This document shows positions 31,150 through 39,387 of a DNA stretch of 42,874 bases, one piece after another (positions within the stretch are counted from its first letter, which is position 1; the number at the start of each line of letters is the position of its first letter). The position numbers were made by a program, and so were the translations under genes. This stretch comes from a virus. The notes below the pieces were generated by a model. The model made no database searches. It had not been told where the DNA came from and worked only from the letters and a program-made list of their open reading frames with translations. The stretch is from positions 1 to 42,874 of the IMG/VR virus record IMGVR_UViG_3300003322_001574; one strand, written 5' to 3'.

Positions 31150-31407
31150 TTAAGTACCTAAAATTGGCGTATTATCCGCCGGTTCGTCATATACTCCGTT
31201 TATAACTTCCTGTATAATGTCTGATAATTCAGGGAATGCGGAAAGGCATTCCACTAAATACGTTTTTGGGCTGCTGATCTCCAACGGGCTTTTAAAATCG
31301 TGAAAATGGTTATGTCGTGCCTCGTTAATTAGTTTATCGTATTTACCATCCCTATTTCTTTCTACCAGGATGTTAACCAGGTCTACAGATGTAGTTTTGT
31401 CCCCCAT
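31150..31407 (-). CDS. Small hypothetical protein
   Basis: 85 residues starting MGDKTTSVDLVNILVERNRD. Helical (LVNILVERNRDGKYDKLINE) with an acidic C-terminus. A GC-rich hairpin (31423-31443, GCCGGGGG/CCCCCGGC) precedes it. No family recognised. Confidence 0.6.
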   Translation of the reverse strand: MGDKTTSVDLVNILVERNRDGKYDKLINEARHNHFHDFKSPLEISSPKTYLVECLSAFPELSDIIQEVINGVYDEPADNTPILGT

Positions 31408-31422
31408 GGCTCTTATATTAAT

Positions 31423-31443
31423 GCCGGGGGGAAATCCCCCGGC
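31423..31443 (-). other. Intergenic GC-rich hairpin
   Basis: An 8-bp stem (GCCGGGGG/CCCCCGGC) with a 5-base loop between two genes. No T-run follows, so it may protect RNA or weakly pause polymerase rather than terminate. Confidence 0.5.
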
Positions 31444-31451
31444 TTGGTTAG

Positions 31452-32534
31452 TTAATTGTTATTGCTTGGTTTCTCGTCTGTCGCCTTCTTCTTACGGGTC
31501 TTTTTTGCTGGCGGATTCTCTTCCACAGCCGCAGGGTTATAAAATGCCGTTATTGGCTCCTGTTCGGCTACTTCCTCCGTTTTAGGATCAATACCGATTA
31601 ATTCGTACCACTCTTCCGCTGTCGCCTCCTGTACGCCTGCGTTTGTAATTAAGTGATCTCCTTTGCGGTATCCTGATTCGTCCACCTCGTACCCTAGTTC
31701 TTTGAGCTGGTCAATTCTGCCCATGATCATTTCCGCCTTTTCCTTATGCTCTTCTTCGGCAGGATCTTCCTGTGGTCCCATTACATCCGCCAGGGTAAAA
31801 TCCCATTCGTCTGCATTCAGGTCCCGAACGTCTCCCCAGGTCAGCTGGTTACCATTTGCATACTGGTATGTCTGACCGTCTCCCACGATCTCAAACCGGC
31901 ATGTTTTAAGATAGTCAAGCCGCTCACCTGCTATTTCTGCCGTCTCTTCGTCCAGGTTATACAGCTGGGCCGTTATGTGATCGTTCCAGGTATTCTCCCA
32001 GGCGTCGCGCTCTTCCTCCGTGGCGAATTCGTCGGCTGGATTATCGGTTGTTTCGTCTTCCGTTCCGGCAATTACTTCGCCTTCCTCTTTGTTTATTGAT
32101 TCCACAATAAGATCCCGTTCCTGTTCTTCACCATTGAACAACCGGCCTTGCTTTTCGTCCGCTTGCATTTCCCTGGTGTGTACTACTTCCCCGGCTTTTG
32201 TGACGTAGGTCATTACATTGGTAGTGTGATCCGGAATTAAAAAAACCTCTTCCGAGCGCTTCCGCTGCTCCATGGTTATTATCTCCAGGGTCTTCTCTGC
32301 CTCTGCATCGATCTTTTTAATTTCCGCCTTAATCCTGTCATTTTCCAGCTTTAGCTCATCTTTAAGCTGGTCCTTACGCATGTGCGCGCGTGCGAACCTG
32401 TCTTTTTCTGCGTTCAGTTCCTCTTCAGTCAGGGACACAGTAAACGCGAATTCTTCTTTACGGATGCAGATTTTTGACAGTGCAATAATCCGCTGTTTCG
32501 GGGGCAGTTCTTGGTAAATGAACGTTCCAGCCAT
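31452..32534 (-). CDS. Coiled-coil protein with two copies of an EEW-type module
   Basis: 360 residues. N-terminal region and coiled coil ~40-95 (LKDELKLENDRIKAEIKKID), an acidic middle, then two related modules at ~205-250 (ERLDYLKTCRFEI...DEWDFTL) and ~272-313 (RIDQLKELGYEV...EEWYELI), and a basic end (KKTRKKK). The module is also in the 564-aa neighbour. Function unknown; the location in the recombination cassette suggests a DNA-metabolism accessory. Confidence 0.6.
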   Translation of the reverse strand: MAGTFIYQELPPKQRIIALSKICIRKEEFAFTVSLTEEELNAEKDRFARAHMRKDQLKDELKLENDRIKAEIKKIDAEAEKTLEIITMEQRKRSEEVFLIPDHTTNVMTYVTKAGEVVHTREMQADEKQGRLFNGEEQERDLIVESINKEEGEVIAGTEDETTDNPADEFATEEERDAWENTWNDHITAQLYNLDEETAEIAGERLDYLKTCRFEIVGDGQTYQYANGNQLTWGDVRDLNADEWDFTLADVMGPQEDPAEEEHKEKAEMIMGRIDQLKELGYEVDESGYRKGDHLITNAGVQEATAEEWYELIGIDPKTEEVAEQEPITAFYNPAAVEENPPAKKTRKKKATDEKPSNNN

Positions 32535-32536
32535 CG

Positions 32537-32872
32537 TTAATTTGATTTTATGGTTTGTAAATGGGCGGGTGGCTTGCCGTAGCGCACCAAATAATCCGCC
32601 AGAAAATTCTGCATTTGTTCCAGGTTCCCGGCCGCTTCAATAAGACAAATCAGGTTCTTTTGATGGTTTACAGGTTTAACCACCGTCCGGCTATATACAT
32701 ACAATACGTTATGTAATACAGGATTGCCGTTTATGTCCTGATTCATTCCCATGGCAATCATTTGGGACCCGTCGGCCTCCACTATTTCCTCCTGCTCATG
32801 TAGTTGATCCGGGTCTAACCTGGATAATATAGGCGCCATGATCTCCTGCGCGTATTTTTTGGGTAGTACCAT
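32537..32872 (-). CDS. Hypothetical protein
   Basis: 111 residues starting MVLPKKYAQEIMAPILSRLD. Mixed fold with a conserved-looking core (NVLYVYSRTVVKPVNHQKNL) and C-terminal helix. Two bases separate it from the next gene. No family recognised. Confidence 0.6.
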   Translation of the reverse strand: MVLPKKYAQEIMAPILSRLDPDQLHEQEEIVEADGSQMIAMGMNQDINGNPVLHNVLYVYSRTVVKPVNHQKNLICLIEAAGNLEQMQNFLADYLVRYGKPPAHLQTIKSN

Positions 32873-32885
32873 TGGTATAAAAGTT

Positions 32886-32901
32886 TGGGGGATTTCTCCC
32901 C
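32886..32901 (-). other. Intergenic hairpin before 32.5 kb gene
   Basis: GGGGGA and TCCCCC stem with a 4-base loop in the minus direction, similar in sequence and placement to the hairpin at 31423-31443. No T-run follows directly. Confidence 0.45.
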
Positions 32902-32910
32902 CGGTTAATA

Positions 32911-34605
32911 TTATTCGCTGATTTCGTTAATTACTCGCTGCACCTCTTCAATACCGATCCACGCATGGACAGTAAAATTATTTGTAGCTATAAACAGATC
33001 GCTTTTTTCATCTGCAGGCATGGGTGCATCTGAAAGGATTGCGCCTATTTTATTAATCCACTCCTTAATCCTTTCGGCATCTGATAGCGCCGCCTTACGC
33101 TCATCCTCCTTTCTCTTCTCTGCTTCCTTATCCTGTTCGGCGTCGTATGCTTCCACGCCTTCCACGAATAATTTAGCATCTTCCAGAACATTGGCCCATT
33201 GTTCTGCTGTAGATTTTTCTACCTCTTCTTTTGATATTGACCATACCTGATATGGGTCATATTTACTTACTCTACTATACATGTTATTTGTTAGAGTAAA
33301 TCCCAGGTGGTCCATATCATTGGCATGGACTGCCGCGCGCGCCTTGCGGTCTGCTTCCGCTGTCTGTTTCTGGTTATACTTTTCCTTTTCTTCCGCAATA
33401 ATGTTGCGGGTTGTCCGGGTCAGTTCTTTAAATTCCTCTTCAGATATGGTATTAAGCTCATCAAGGCTACAAATTACTATGTTTTCCGCATCGTATGCAA
33501 CTGAGAAAACCACGTTATTTTCAAGTGTAAACCCGCCTAAATCTGATAGCGTAGTTTTACGCAATTCAAAAGCATGACGCCTGGCGGCCTCATTCTCTAT
33601 ATCAGTTACCGCCTTTTTTGCTTCTGCCTTTTTAACTTCCCATTCTTCTTTTGACATTTCACCCAGACTATCCACTGAAATAACGCTACATAGGTCCTTA
33701 TCCAGCTGATACCGGTAATTTGAACCATCCTTTACGTAACCGTAGTTTTCTATTACTTCCCCCCGGCTATCTGCCAGCTCCTTTTTAATCCGGCCTTGCT
33801 CTTCCCTCAGTTCATCCGCAATTCGTTTATTATCAGCCGCCAGTTTTTCCTGATCCTGACGGCGCTTTTCTTCTGCCGCTTTTTCCGCCTCTTCCTGTGC
33901 CTTAATTACCTGGTGTTCCTTTTTAACACGTTCCAGGAAGACAGCGTAATTTTCATCGTCAAACTGTTTTATTGTAACTACATCCACAGACAGCGTTTCC
34001 CCTATGCAATAAAAATTACCTACCAGCTTGATACCATTATCCAGCAACTCCATTATACGGGCCTGTAACTTTTCCTGTTCCTGCCTCTGCTTCTGTAGCT
34101 TCGCTTCCTCCTTTAGCGCTTCTATACGGTCTATCTCAGCTTTCAACGGCGCTTCTATTTCTTCAAGCAGCCCCGTAAACTGATTTTTTGCCGCATCAAT
34201 AGCCCGGCCAACAACCAGGTATCCCTCTTTTAGTTCCTTGTGACGGTCCCTAACTTCAAAGCGCTTCCCCTTGATTTCCTGCCATGCCTCTGTTACTTTC
34301 TTCAGACCCTCTTTATCTTCCGGCCCTTCCACTTTAAGGCCTGCATATTTAGCCTTCCTTTCCTCTATCCACGGGACAGTTATATCAAACTTTGCCACCT
34401 CGGCCTTCGCCTGTTCCTGTGGATTTACAATTCTAACATCTGTAGTTGTATTGGCAAGCTGTATAACCTTGGAAGGGTCCACATGTCCAATTTCTTCGGC
34501 ATTTGCCTCTAAATAATCATTCTGACTATTATGTGGGTCTTTATTAACCACTGATCCGGATTTAACCGGTTCTTTACTTGCCTTCTGTTTTACTGATTTA
34601 GCCAT
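32911..34605 (-). CDS. Large coiled-coil recombination-cassette protein with four modules
   Basis: 564 residues. After a Lys/Ser-rich start, a helical region (~65-185, with long K/E/Q runs) resembles in composition the DUF1351-type proteins found beside RecT in other phages. Four related modules follow at ~187-230, 286-330, 353-397 and 432-475, each near LGFTLxNNxYxxV...I.SxxxxExxxEEW. The spacers between are coiled coil. A promoter at 34.63 kb precedes it. Function unknown. Confidence 0.6.
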   Translation of the reverse strand: MAKSVKQKASKEPVKSGSVVNKDPHNSQNDYLEANAEEIGHVDPSKVIQLANTTTDVRIVNPQEQAKAEVAKFDITVPWIEERKAKYAGLKVEGPEDKEGLKKVTEAWQEIKGKRFEVRDRHKELKEGYLVVGRAIDAAKNQFTGLLEEIEAPLKAEIDRIEALKEEAKLQKQRQEQEKLQARIMELLDNGIKLVGNFYCIGETLSVDVVTIKQFDDENYAVFLERVKKEHQVIKAQEEAEKAAEEKRRQDQEKLAADNKRIADELREEQGRIKKELADSRGEVIENYGYVKDGSNYRYQLDKDLCSVISVDSLGEMSKEEWEVKKAEAKKAVTDIENEAARRHAFELRKTTLSDLGGFTLENNVVFSVAYDAENIVICSLDELNTISEEEFKELTRTTRNIIAEEKEKYNQKQTAEADRKARAAVHANDMDHLGFTLTNNMYSRVSKYDPYQVWSISKEEVEKSTAEQWANVLEDAKLFVEGVEAYDAEQDKEAEKRKEDERKAALSDAERIKEWINKIGAILSDAPMPADEKSDLFIATNNFTVHAWIGIEEVQRVINEISE

Positions 34606-34624
34606 TTTATAAACTTTTATGAAG

Positions 34625-34632
34625 CAAATATA
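34625..34632 (-). promoter_or_regulatory. Putative -7 box TATATTTG
   Basis: Exact match to TAnnTTTG, 20 bases upstream of the ATG at 34605, in a gap with an A/T-rich upstream stretch (TTG at 14 bases before it). It would drive the 34.6-29.1 kb unit. Confidence 0.55.
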
Positions 34633-34681
34633 AAAGAATAAATAAACAATTCGTAAACTTTAATTAAATATTTGTCCACAT

Positions 34682-35131
34682 TTACAGGTTCACTTCCACT
34701 ATATCAATATTATGCAGCGCCTTCATTAACTTCTTTTTCAAGATATATACAGGTAATTGCCTGGTTATATTACTTTTCACGTCTATTACTTCCCGTTCAC
34801 CCGTCCAGTGTACCAGTATAAAATCGGCTTCGTAAGTACAGATTAGCATATCATTTACAACCAGCTTAAAACGTAGGTCCCGTTTTTTATACAGGATATG
34901 TTTAAATTCCTTTGCTAATAGCCTGATCTTTAGCCGATCGTAATAATTTGCCTCCTTCTCACTATCGAATGTTTCCCCGTCTCGGATCGTATTGTATACC
35001 CTTCCCTTTTCCGTCACACCCTGTCCGCGTAGGTTTCCGTATTTGTTCTTCTTCTTTACGGCCGCTTGTTGCTGTTTTTTTTTAATCAAGTGTTGCCGGT
35101 ACTGATCCACATTCCAATTATTTGTTTCCAT
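34682..35131 (-). CDS. DUF1064-family protein (putative resolvase/nuclease)
   Basis: 149 residues. NKYGNLRGQGVTEKGRVYNT, then GETFDSEKEANYYDRLKI, YEADFILVHWTGEREVIDVK and ILKKKLMKAL reproduce the DUF1064 pattern (FDSxxEAxxYxxL, Y.ADF, VxDVK, KKKL). This family has a restriction-endonuclease-like core and is usually called a phage Holliday-junction resolvase or ssDNA nuclease. It overlaps the upstream gene by 14 bases. Confidence 0.82.
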   Translation of the reverse strand: METNNWNVDQYRQHLIKKKQQQAAVKKKNKYGNLRGQGVTEKGRVYNTIRDGETFDSEKEANYYDRLKIRLLAKEFKHILYKKRDLRFKLVVNDMLICTYEADFILVHWTGEREVIDVKSNITRQLPVYILKKKLMKALHNIDIVEVNL

Positions 35132-35741
35132 TCAGCTGGTCTTTAAAAGTATGTAAGTGATCAGACATAGCGCCCAGGCGCGCGTCCATTTCCCTTTGTT
35201 CTTCCCGCTCTTCTGTCGGTACCTCGTAGTGGTATGCCCTGGCGCGCCTGGTTTCTACTACCTCCATCCTGTGGTCTATGTATTCCGCCCAGCATGCCCA
35301 AATAGTTGGCGCGTCTAGTCTCTCATATATCCGGCCATATTTTCCCCGCTTTACGCAGTGGAAAAATGCCAGTAGTTCCTCCAAACGTACCCACCATAGT
35401 TCGCCAGTCATTTCCGCCGCCAGGTCGCCAATTTGTTCGGGCGTCATTGGCCTGGACACATTGAATGTATTCACCAGGTCGGACAGGAAAATAACAATTA
35501 TAGCCGCCACGAACTCCGGCCCCTGGTGCGCCCTTAATACGGCTATCGGCGTTCCTTCATCCAGTACTTTATCCACATTAACCATCCCGCCAGACGTAAA
35601 GCGTGGTAAGTTCTGCTTAATTACCTGTACCCCTGTTTCCCCCTTGTCCAAAGCGGCCATTAACCACAGACATGGCGGCTTTAAGTCCTCCAGCGTCGAT
35701 TTTTTTACCCCCGTTTCCTTGTTGTTTTTTTGCAATTCCAT
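35118..35741 (-). CDS. Replication-associated protein (DUF6633-like)
   Basis: 207 residues starting MELQKNNKETGVKKSTLEDL. The middle (MTPEQIGDLAAEMTGELWWV, VKRGKYGRIYERLDAPTIWA) resembles the DUF6633 proteins that follow replication initiators in Bacteroidota phages; a helicase-loader role is only a guess. It overlaps the upstream replication gene by 125 bases. A shorter start at 35660 would reduce that, but the N-terminus looks conserved. Confidence 0.6.
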   Translation of the reverse strand: MELQKNNKETGVKKSTLEDLKPPCLWLMAALDKGETGVQVIKQNLPRFTSGGMVNVDKVLDEGTPIAVLRAHQGPEFVAAIIVIFLSDLVNTFNVSRPMTPEQIGDLAAEMTGELWWVRLEELLAFFHCVKRGKYGRIYERLDAPTIWACWAEYIDHRMEVVETRRARAYHYEVPTEEREEQREMDARLGAMSDHLHTFKDQLNGNK

Positions 35742-36651
35742 CCTTTAACTGTTTTAAAATGTTCTGAATGTTTGAATTAAAATCGATAAGGCGGAGCCGA
35801 TCCTGGTAGAATCCATCTACCTTACCGTAATTGTCTAACACATATTTCCACGCCTGCATTATCCTTTCATCTTCCCCGGCCTCGTCCAGGACCTTTTTTT
35901 CTTCCCTGGCTTTATCCCGTATTACTGTGCGCAAATAGGCGGCCAGTGCTTTGGCGGCATTTCCCTGTGCTCCGTCTATTTTTGGCGGCACTCCTTCCCT
36001 TTCCTTATGCCATGTGTAATACATGTCAATAACTTGTTGAAATATGGCCTTTTTAGGCGCGGCGGCTGCCCCATTTTCCGCGCCGGGTGCATCTGTATCA
36101 ATTTCGGTCTGTACTGCCTTAATTCGCTCCTTTTTGTCCTTTTTCGGTTTCCCCTGAACTTTCGCCGCATCTACGGTAGTAGATGCAATATTTGTAACTA
36201 CAGTATTTGTATTACTTATAGTATTTGTTAGGTGCTGATTTCCCGAATTACGGGTTTCCGACTGTCGGAAATCAGCATTTCGGCGCTTCTTATTTTTTGA
36301 AAAGTGTTGATTTTCGACACTTTTACCCGACTGCTGATTTTCAGCATTTCGCGGACTGCATGGCGTTTCATATACCTGGTAATCCCAGACAGGACGCTTT
36401 TTTTCATCACAGTATATTTTTTCTGAAACAATGTAACCGGCTTCCTGCAATTCCTTCCACGCACTGTCGAATGACGCGCGCCCGTCCTTTAAGTCCTTTA
36501 TAAGGTTCTTTTTGTAAATGATCCAATCAGCGGGATAATGTAGGATGTAAGTAAGTAGCCCGATTGCTTTAAGTGACAGCCCAGAACGGAAAATAGAGTT
36601 ATCTACCTGGGTAAAGTCTGAATTCTTGCGTATGCGCTTTATTCTATCCAT
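35617..36651 (-). CDS. Replication initiation protein with embedded origin repeats
   Basis: 344 residues from the ATG at 36651 (MDRIKRIRKNSDFTQVDNSI); the longer frame to 36702 runs into a hairpin. The first ~95 residues are a winged-helix replisome-organiser type (SLKAIGLLTYILHYPADWII, FDSAWKELQEAGYI). An Asn/Gln/Ser linker (~100-155) is encoded by the inverted and direct repeats at 36232-36346. A C-terminal helical domain (YYTWHKEREGVPPK...) resembles DnaD/DnaB-loader regions. This is the lambda-O plan with the origin in the gene. Confidence 0.75.
   Translation of the reverse strand: MDRIKRIRKNSDFTQVDNSIFRSGLSLKAIGLLTYILHYPADWIIYKKNLIKDLKDGRASFDSAWKELQEAGYIVSEKIYCDEKKRPVWDYQVYETPCSPRNAENQQSGKSVENQHFSKNKKRRNADFRQSETRNSGNQHLTNTISNTNTVVTNIASTTVDAAKVQGKPKKDKKERIKAVQTEIDTDAPGAENGAAAAPKKAIFQQVIDMYYTWHKEREGVPPKIDGAQGNAAKALAAYLRTVIRDKAREEKKVLDEAGEDERIMQAWKYVLDNYGKVDGFYQDRLRLIDFNSNIQNILKQLKDGIAKKQQGNGGKKIDAGGLKAAMSVVNGRFGQGGNRGTGN
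36232..36346. repeat. Iteron-like repeats, candidate replication origin
   Basis: Related copies of TGCTGATTTCCGACA: 36233-36246, 36263-36277 (inverted, exact), 36305-36319 (two mismatches, inside the arms AAAAGTG/CACTTTT of 36300-36324) and 36332-36346 (palindrome TGCTGATTTTCAGCA). There is also a 17-bp palindrome TTTCCGACTGTCGGAAA at 36255-36271. The clustering within the initiator gene fits an origin. Confidence 0.65.
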
Positions 36652-36655
36652 GGGC

Positions 36656-36709
36656 AATAAAAAAACCGTTTGGCGGTCGGGAAGGCAGTCCCTACAGGCC
36701 AAACGGTTT
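36656..36709 (-). terminator. Terminator-like hairpin directly before the replication gene
   Basis: On the minus strand AAACCGTTTGGC pairs perfectly with GCCAAACGGTTT (12 bp) around a 23-base loop that itself holds a GGGA/TCCC stem; seven T follow, only a few bases before the ATG at 36651. Could be an attenuator. Confidence 0.7.
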
Positions 36710-36733
36710 AAAAAAGTTGTCCGTCGTGTATTG

Positions 36734-36741
36734 CAAATATA
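36734..36741 (-). promoter_or_regulatory. Putative -7 box TATATTTG before the replication gene
   Basis: Exact TAnnTTTG match between the YqaJ gene and the leader hairpin. No clear TTG lies at the ideal -33 distance. Confidence 0.5.
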
Positions 36742-36789
36742 ATACCCTGCCCGATATTATAAAAGCATTATTAACACAAACGTAAAAAA

Positions 36790-37806
36790 TTATTTCGTTT
36801 TATTGAGAAAAACACGCGTCCCGTTTTTGTCAGGTTTCCAACTTACGTAGCCGTTAGGGCCAAAATTAAGTTTCGTTACGTCGCTACGCATTTCGTTTTT
36901 AATGAGCTGTTCGTATAGTTTGGCGTTCTGCTCTATCTCCTTTATGGCGTTCTTTTCACCCATATGCAGACGCGCCCAGGATAACTCGTCTAAAGTACCG
37001 GCACGCTCCCCTGGTTCCGCTATGTTGTACTTTTTCTTCAGGAATGCGCTGTACGCATCTGATCCGTCCGGTGGTGGTTCAATGGCCTGTAATTCCGCTG
37101 TAAGTTCTTCAGCTACCCGCATGTTATAATCTACATGCTTTGCGTGGTAAAGTTTGGTAGCTATCCCGCGCGCCTTTTCTACCTTATCCCAAAACTCTTT
37201 AGTAACTGTGAGGATCTTATCCTGCAGCTCGTTGTGTACCTCAAACGGTAGACATTCCAAATGCCTGCCGTTCTTCATGGTAAACAGTTCGCCCCATAGG
37301 AACTCGCACACCAAAATTTGTGTTTGTACCTGGACCGCGTATGATGGCGGTATCTCATTTTCCCACTTTTCAGCCTCCCAGGCCTCGATCGTTTTAAGTT
37401 CCAGTGCGCCCTCTCCCCTCCCCTCAATGTGGTTGATCTTCCTATCCAGTGAGACAAACAGCCACGGGAAACGGGGATTATTAACATATGCGTTTACACG
37501 CTGGCAACGCCTGATAATATTATTGCTCCGCCAGTTTCTGATCACGCTTTCCGGGTCACCGTCCCAGAATTGCCACAGCTTTGCCATAAATGGTTCCTGC
37601 TCCTTACCCATGAACATGGCTATATTTTCAACCGTATAGCCCAGTTCCTCCCCTATCTTTTCGTAAAACAATTCTATACTTGATTTGTACGGGTTTAATC
37701 CCATTACCGTGCCCACCTCGGATGCTCCTACCCCTCTTTTCCTGTATCTCAGCCAGTCTTCATGGCTCATGTTGTTAGTAGATGTTAGTAATAAGTGCTG
37801 TTTCAT
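36790..37806 (-). CDS. YqaJ-type viral recombinase (5'-3' exonuclease)
   Basis: 338 residues. RKRGVGASEVGTVMGLNPYK at ~23-42 is the YqaJ start motif. LELKTIEAWEAEKW (E-x-K) and YAVQVQTQILVC complete the nuclease core. It resects double-stranded ends so the neighbouring RecT can anneal them. An internal ATG at codon 13 could be the true start. A promoter-like box lies upstream and a terminator overlaps the RecT stop, so it may form a separate transcript. Confidence 0.85.
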   Translation of the reverse strand: MKQHLLLTSTNNMSHEDWLRYRKRGVGASEVGTVMGLNPYKSSIELFYEKIGEELGYTVENIAMFMGKEQEPFMAKLWQFWDGDPESVIRNWRSNNIIRRCQRVNAYVNNPRFPWLFVSLDRKINHIEGRGEGALELKTIEAWEAEKWENEIPPSYAVQVQTQILVCEFLWGELFTMKNGRHLECLPFEVHNELQDKILTVTKEFWDKVEKARGIATKLYHAKHVDYNMRVAEELTAELQAIEPPPDGSDAYSAFLKKKYNIAEPGERAGTLDELSWARLHMGEKNAIKEIEQNAKLYEQLIKNEMRSDVTKLNFGPNGYVSWKPDKNGTRVFLNKTK

Positions 37807-37849
37807 TCGCTTACCAGAATTATATATGTGATGTAAAGTATTAGGATAA

Positions 37850-37857
37850 CAAATATA
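37850..37857 (-). promoter_or_regulatory. Putative -7 box TATATTTG before the YqaJ gene
   Basis: Exact TAnnTTTG match 43 bases upstream of the ATG at 37806, just past the hairpin at 37865-37900. Confidence 0.5.
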
Positions 37858-37864
37858 AGCCTAA

Positions 37865-37900
37865 GAAGGCCCCCTAATTGCTCAATTATTGGGGGCCTTC
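37865..37900 (-). terminator. Hairpin overlapping the recT stop codon
   Basis: GAAGGCCCCC and GGGGGCCTTC form a 10-bp stem, extended by AAT/ATT pairs. The recT stop (37882-37884) lies inside the hairpin. Only TTCTTAG follows, so termination may be partial. Confidence 0.65.
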
Positions 37901-38889
37901 TTTCGTTTAGCTGCGTTCTTTTTCTCGGCATCTTCGCGTTTTTGGAGTAGGGACATTGTGCCCGCTGCAACCTTGTCCGCTTTATCCTTACTCTTTTGGT
38001 TACGTTGAATTTTGCGGGTCTGTTGTTCTTCCTCCTTTTCCGCTGCTGCCTCAGAAATGACGTTTTGCGCTATGTCGTTAGCGAATTCCGGCATAACGTC
38101 TATGAACGAAGACGCTGCATTTTGGCCGCCGTAATCCGCCGCCTCGTCTGTTGATATGGCATTCATCATGTCCGGAGAAATTGGGGTGTTCTTAAACAGC
38201 TTACGGATGGCCGTTTTCATTCCCATTTCATCAAACTTTTTTGTCCAGATAGTATGGGACTTGCTACCGGTTGCTTTCCCTATTAGGGTTTCGTCCCTCA
38301 CTTTTTCCACTGCTTTACGGGTCAGAACCTTAAAGTTTTTTCGCCCGTCTGGCAAATACACGATGGCATAAAAATGGGTTATTCTGTTTATGTCATCCAG
38401 GCCCACCGGTTTGTGTTCCAATTTCTTATTCAATCCCAGGTCATAATCGAAGTAATCCCCGTCGTTTTCATTAGCCGCGTACACTACTTCAGTTTCTACG
38501 TCCGCAATCTGACCGGAACGTTTTGCCAGTGTTATAAGGCCCTTATAACCTATGATGTATGTACATTCCTTAACCTTTGACCGGTTATATTCAAAGCTCA
38601 GATAGGCCTGCCCTGTTACGTCGTCAGGGATCAAACCATATTGCGCCAACTTAAACGCACACCCCAACAGACTGTATTTAGTACACTCCATCAGGTCCGG
38701 ATTTTTTAGAACATACATCAGGAATGAAGAAATAAAGGCATCCGGACGGATGTACTGAGGCAGCAATTTTGATATTTGCACGCGGTAGCTATTCAACAGG
38801 TTTGTTATTTCCTCCTTACCCTTATTAAACTTGCTGATCCTTTCGTTTTGCTCGTTTTGGGATGCCACGATCTTTTTTTCTGTACTCAT
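37882..38889 (-). CDS. recT: RecT single-strand annealing protein
   Basis: 335 residues. The RecT family layout is clear: KFNKGKEEITNLLNSYRVQI, RPDAFISSFLMYVLKNPDLM, GCAFKLAQYGLIPDDVTGQA, then YIIGYKGLITLAKRSGQI and KVLTRKAVEKVRDETL with DEMGMKTAIRKLFKN. It anneals complementary single strands and works with the YqaJ exonuclease downstream. The C-terminal ~60 residues are charged and repetitive (KKNAAKRKKAPNN). Confidence 0.92.
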   Translation of the reverse strand: MSTEKKIVASQNEQNERISKFNKGKEEITNLLNSYRVQISKLLPQYIRPDAFISSFLMYVLKNPDLMECTKYSLLGCAFKLAQYGLIPDDVTGQAYLSFEYNRSKVKECTYIIGYKGLITLAKRSGQIADVETEVVYAANENDGDYFDYDLGLNKKLEHKPVGLDDINRITHFYAIVYLPDGRKNFKVLTRKAVEKVRDETLIGKATGSKSHTIWTKKFDEMGMKTAIRKLFKNTPISPDMMNAISTDEAADYGGQNAASSFIDVMPEFANDIAQNVISEAAAEKEEEQQTRKIQRNQKSKDKADKVAAGTMSLLQKREDAEKKNAAKRKKAPNN

Positions 38890-38913
38890 GGATTTATTGT
38901 TAATGGTTAAAAA

Positions 38914-39195
38914 TTAATTCGCTTCTGGTAAGTCGCTCCGCATTGATTGAAGTTGACGGGCTTGCTGTTTTTCTGCATCTAACCGCGTCATAAAGTAATT
39001 GGTAATAGCCCCTACCAGTTCCGGCTGGTTTACATGTCCATGCTTTAGCGCCTTGTTGATTACCGGCACACTATACCCCAGGGCAACGGCCATATCTTTA
39101 ACGTCGGATCTCCTGGTGCACTGTTTCCACTGTGCAAATAATTCGTCTGAAATGGTCTGTTTAGGCGGTTCGTGTTTCTGTCTGGTTTTACTCAT
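38914..39195 (-). CDS. Helix-turn-helix regulator, Cro/CI-like size
   Basis: 93 residues. DVKDMAVALGYSVPVINKAL (~35-54) is a convincing HTH, followed by KHGHVNQPELVGAITNYFM as the continuing helix. The basic start and Gln-rich C-terminus fit a small DNA-binding regulator. It lies first in the recombination unit, directly below a promoter that carries a TTTCTGAAA palindrome, so autoregulation is likely. Cro, CI-like repressor or activator cannot be separated. Confidence 0.7.
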   Translation of the reverse strand: MSKTRQKHEPPKQTISDELFAQWKQCTRRSDVKDMAVALGYSVPVINKALKHGHVNQPELVGAITNYFMTRLDAEKQQARQLQSMRSDLPEAN

Positions 39196-39204
39196 ATTGG
39201 TTTG

Positions 39205-39245
39205 TTTGATGCGAAAATAAACATTTCTGAAACAAAACAGAAACT
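39205..39245 (-). promoter_or_regulatory. Promoter with TTTCTGAAA operator for HTH/RecT unit
   Basis: On the minus strand TATTTTCG (near TAnnTTTG) follows TTTTG at 13 bases. The 9-bp palindrome TTTCTGAAA (39224-39232) overlaps the promoter and is also present twice at 42268-42298. Confidence 0.55.
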
Positions 39246-39251
39246 TTTATG

Positions 39252-39288
39252 AAAATAAAAAGGCCCGAACTTATTAAAGTACGGGCCT
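39252..39288 (-). terminator. Intrinsic terminator C of the tandem array
   Basis: AGGCCCGTACTT and AAGTTCGGGCCT form a 12-bp stem with one mismatch and a 4-base loop, followed by TTTTTATTTTC. Confidence 0.85.
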
Positions 39289-39387
39289 GATGGCTAAAAA
39301 CGATATCAACAAGAAGGACGGGCAAAGAACGTGGGAGACTATTAAGACCGAAGTAACCCCCAACAACGGCACCGACTTAACAAAGGT

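Noticed and set aside
19205-36346. CRISPR-like array from the repeated TGCTGATTTCCGACA copies
   Set aside because: Copies are few, irregularly spaced, in both orientations, without unique spacers of constant length.
37154-37639. Plus-strand 161-codon ORF
   Set aside because: Antisense to the well-supported YqaJ exonuclease, no domain of its own.
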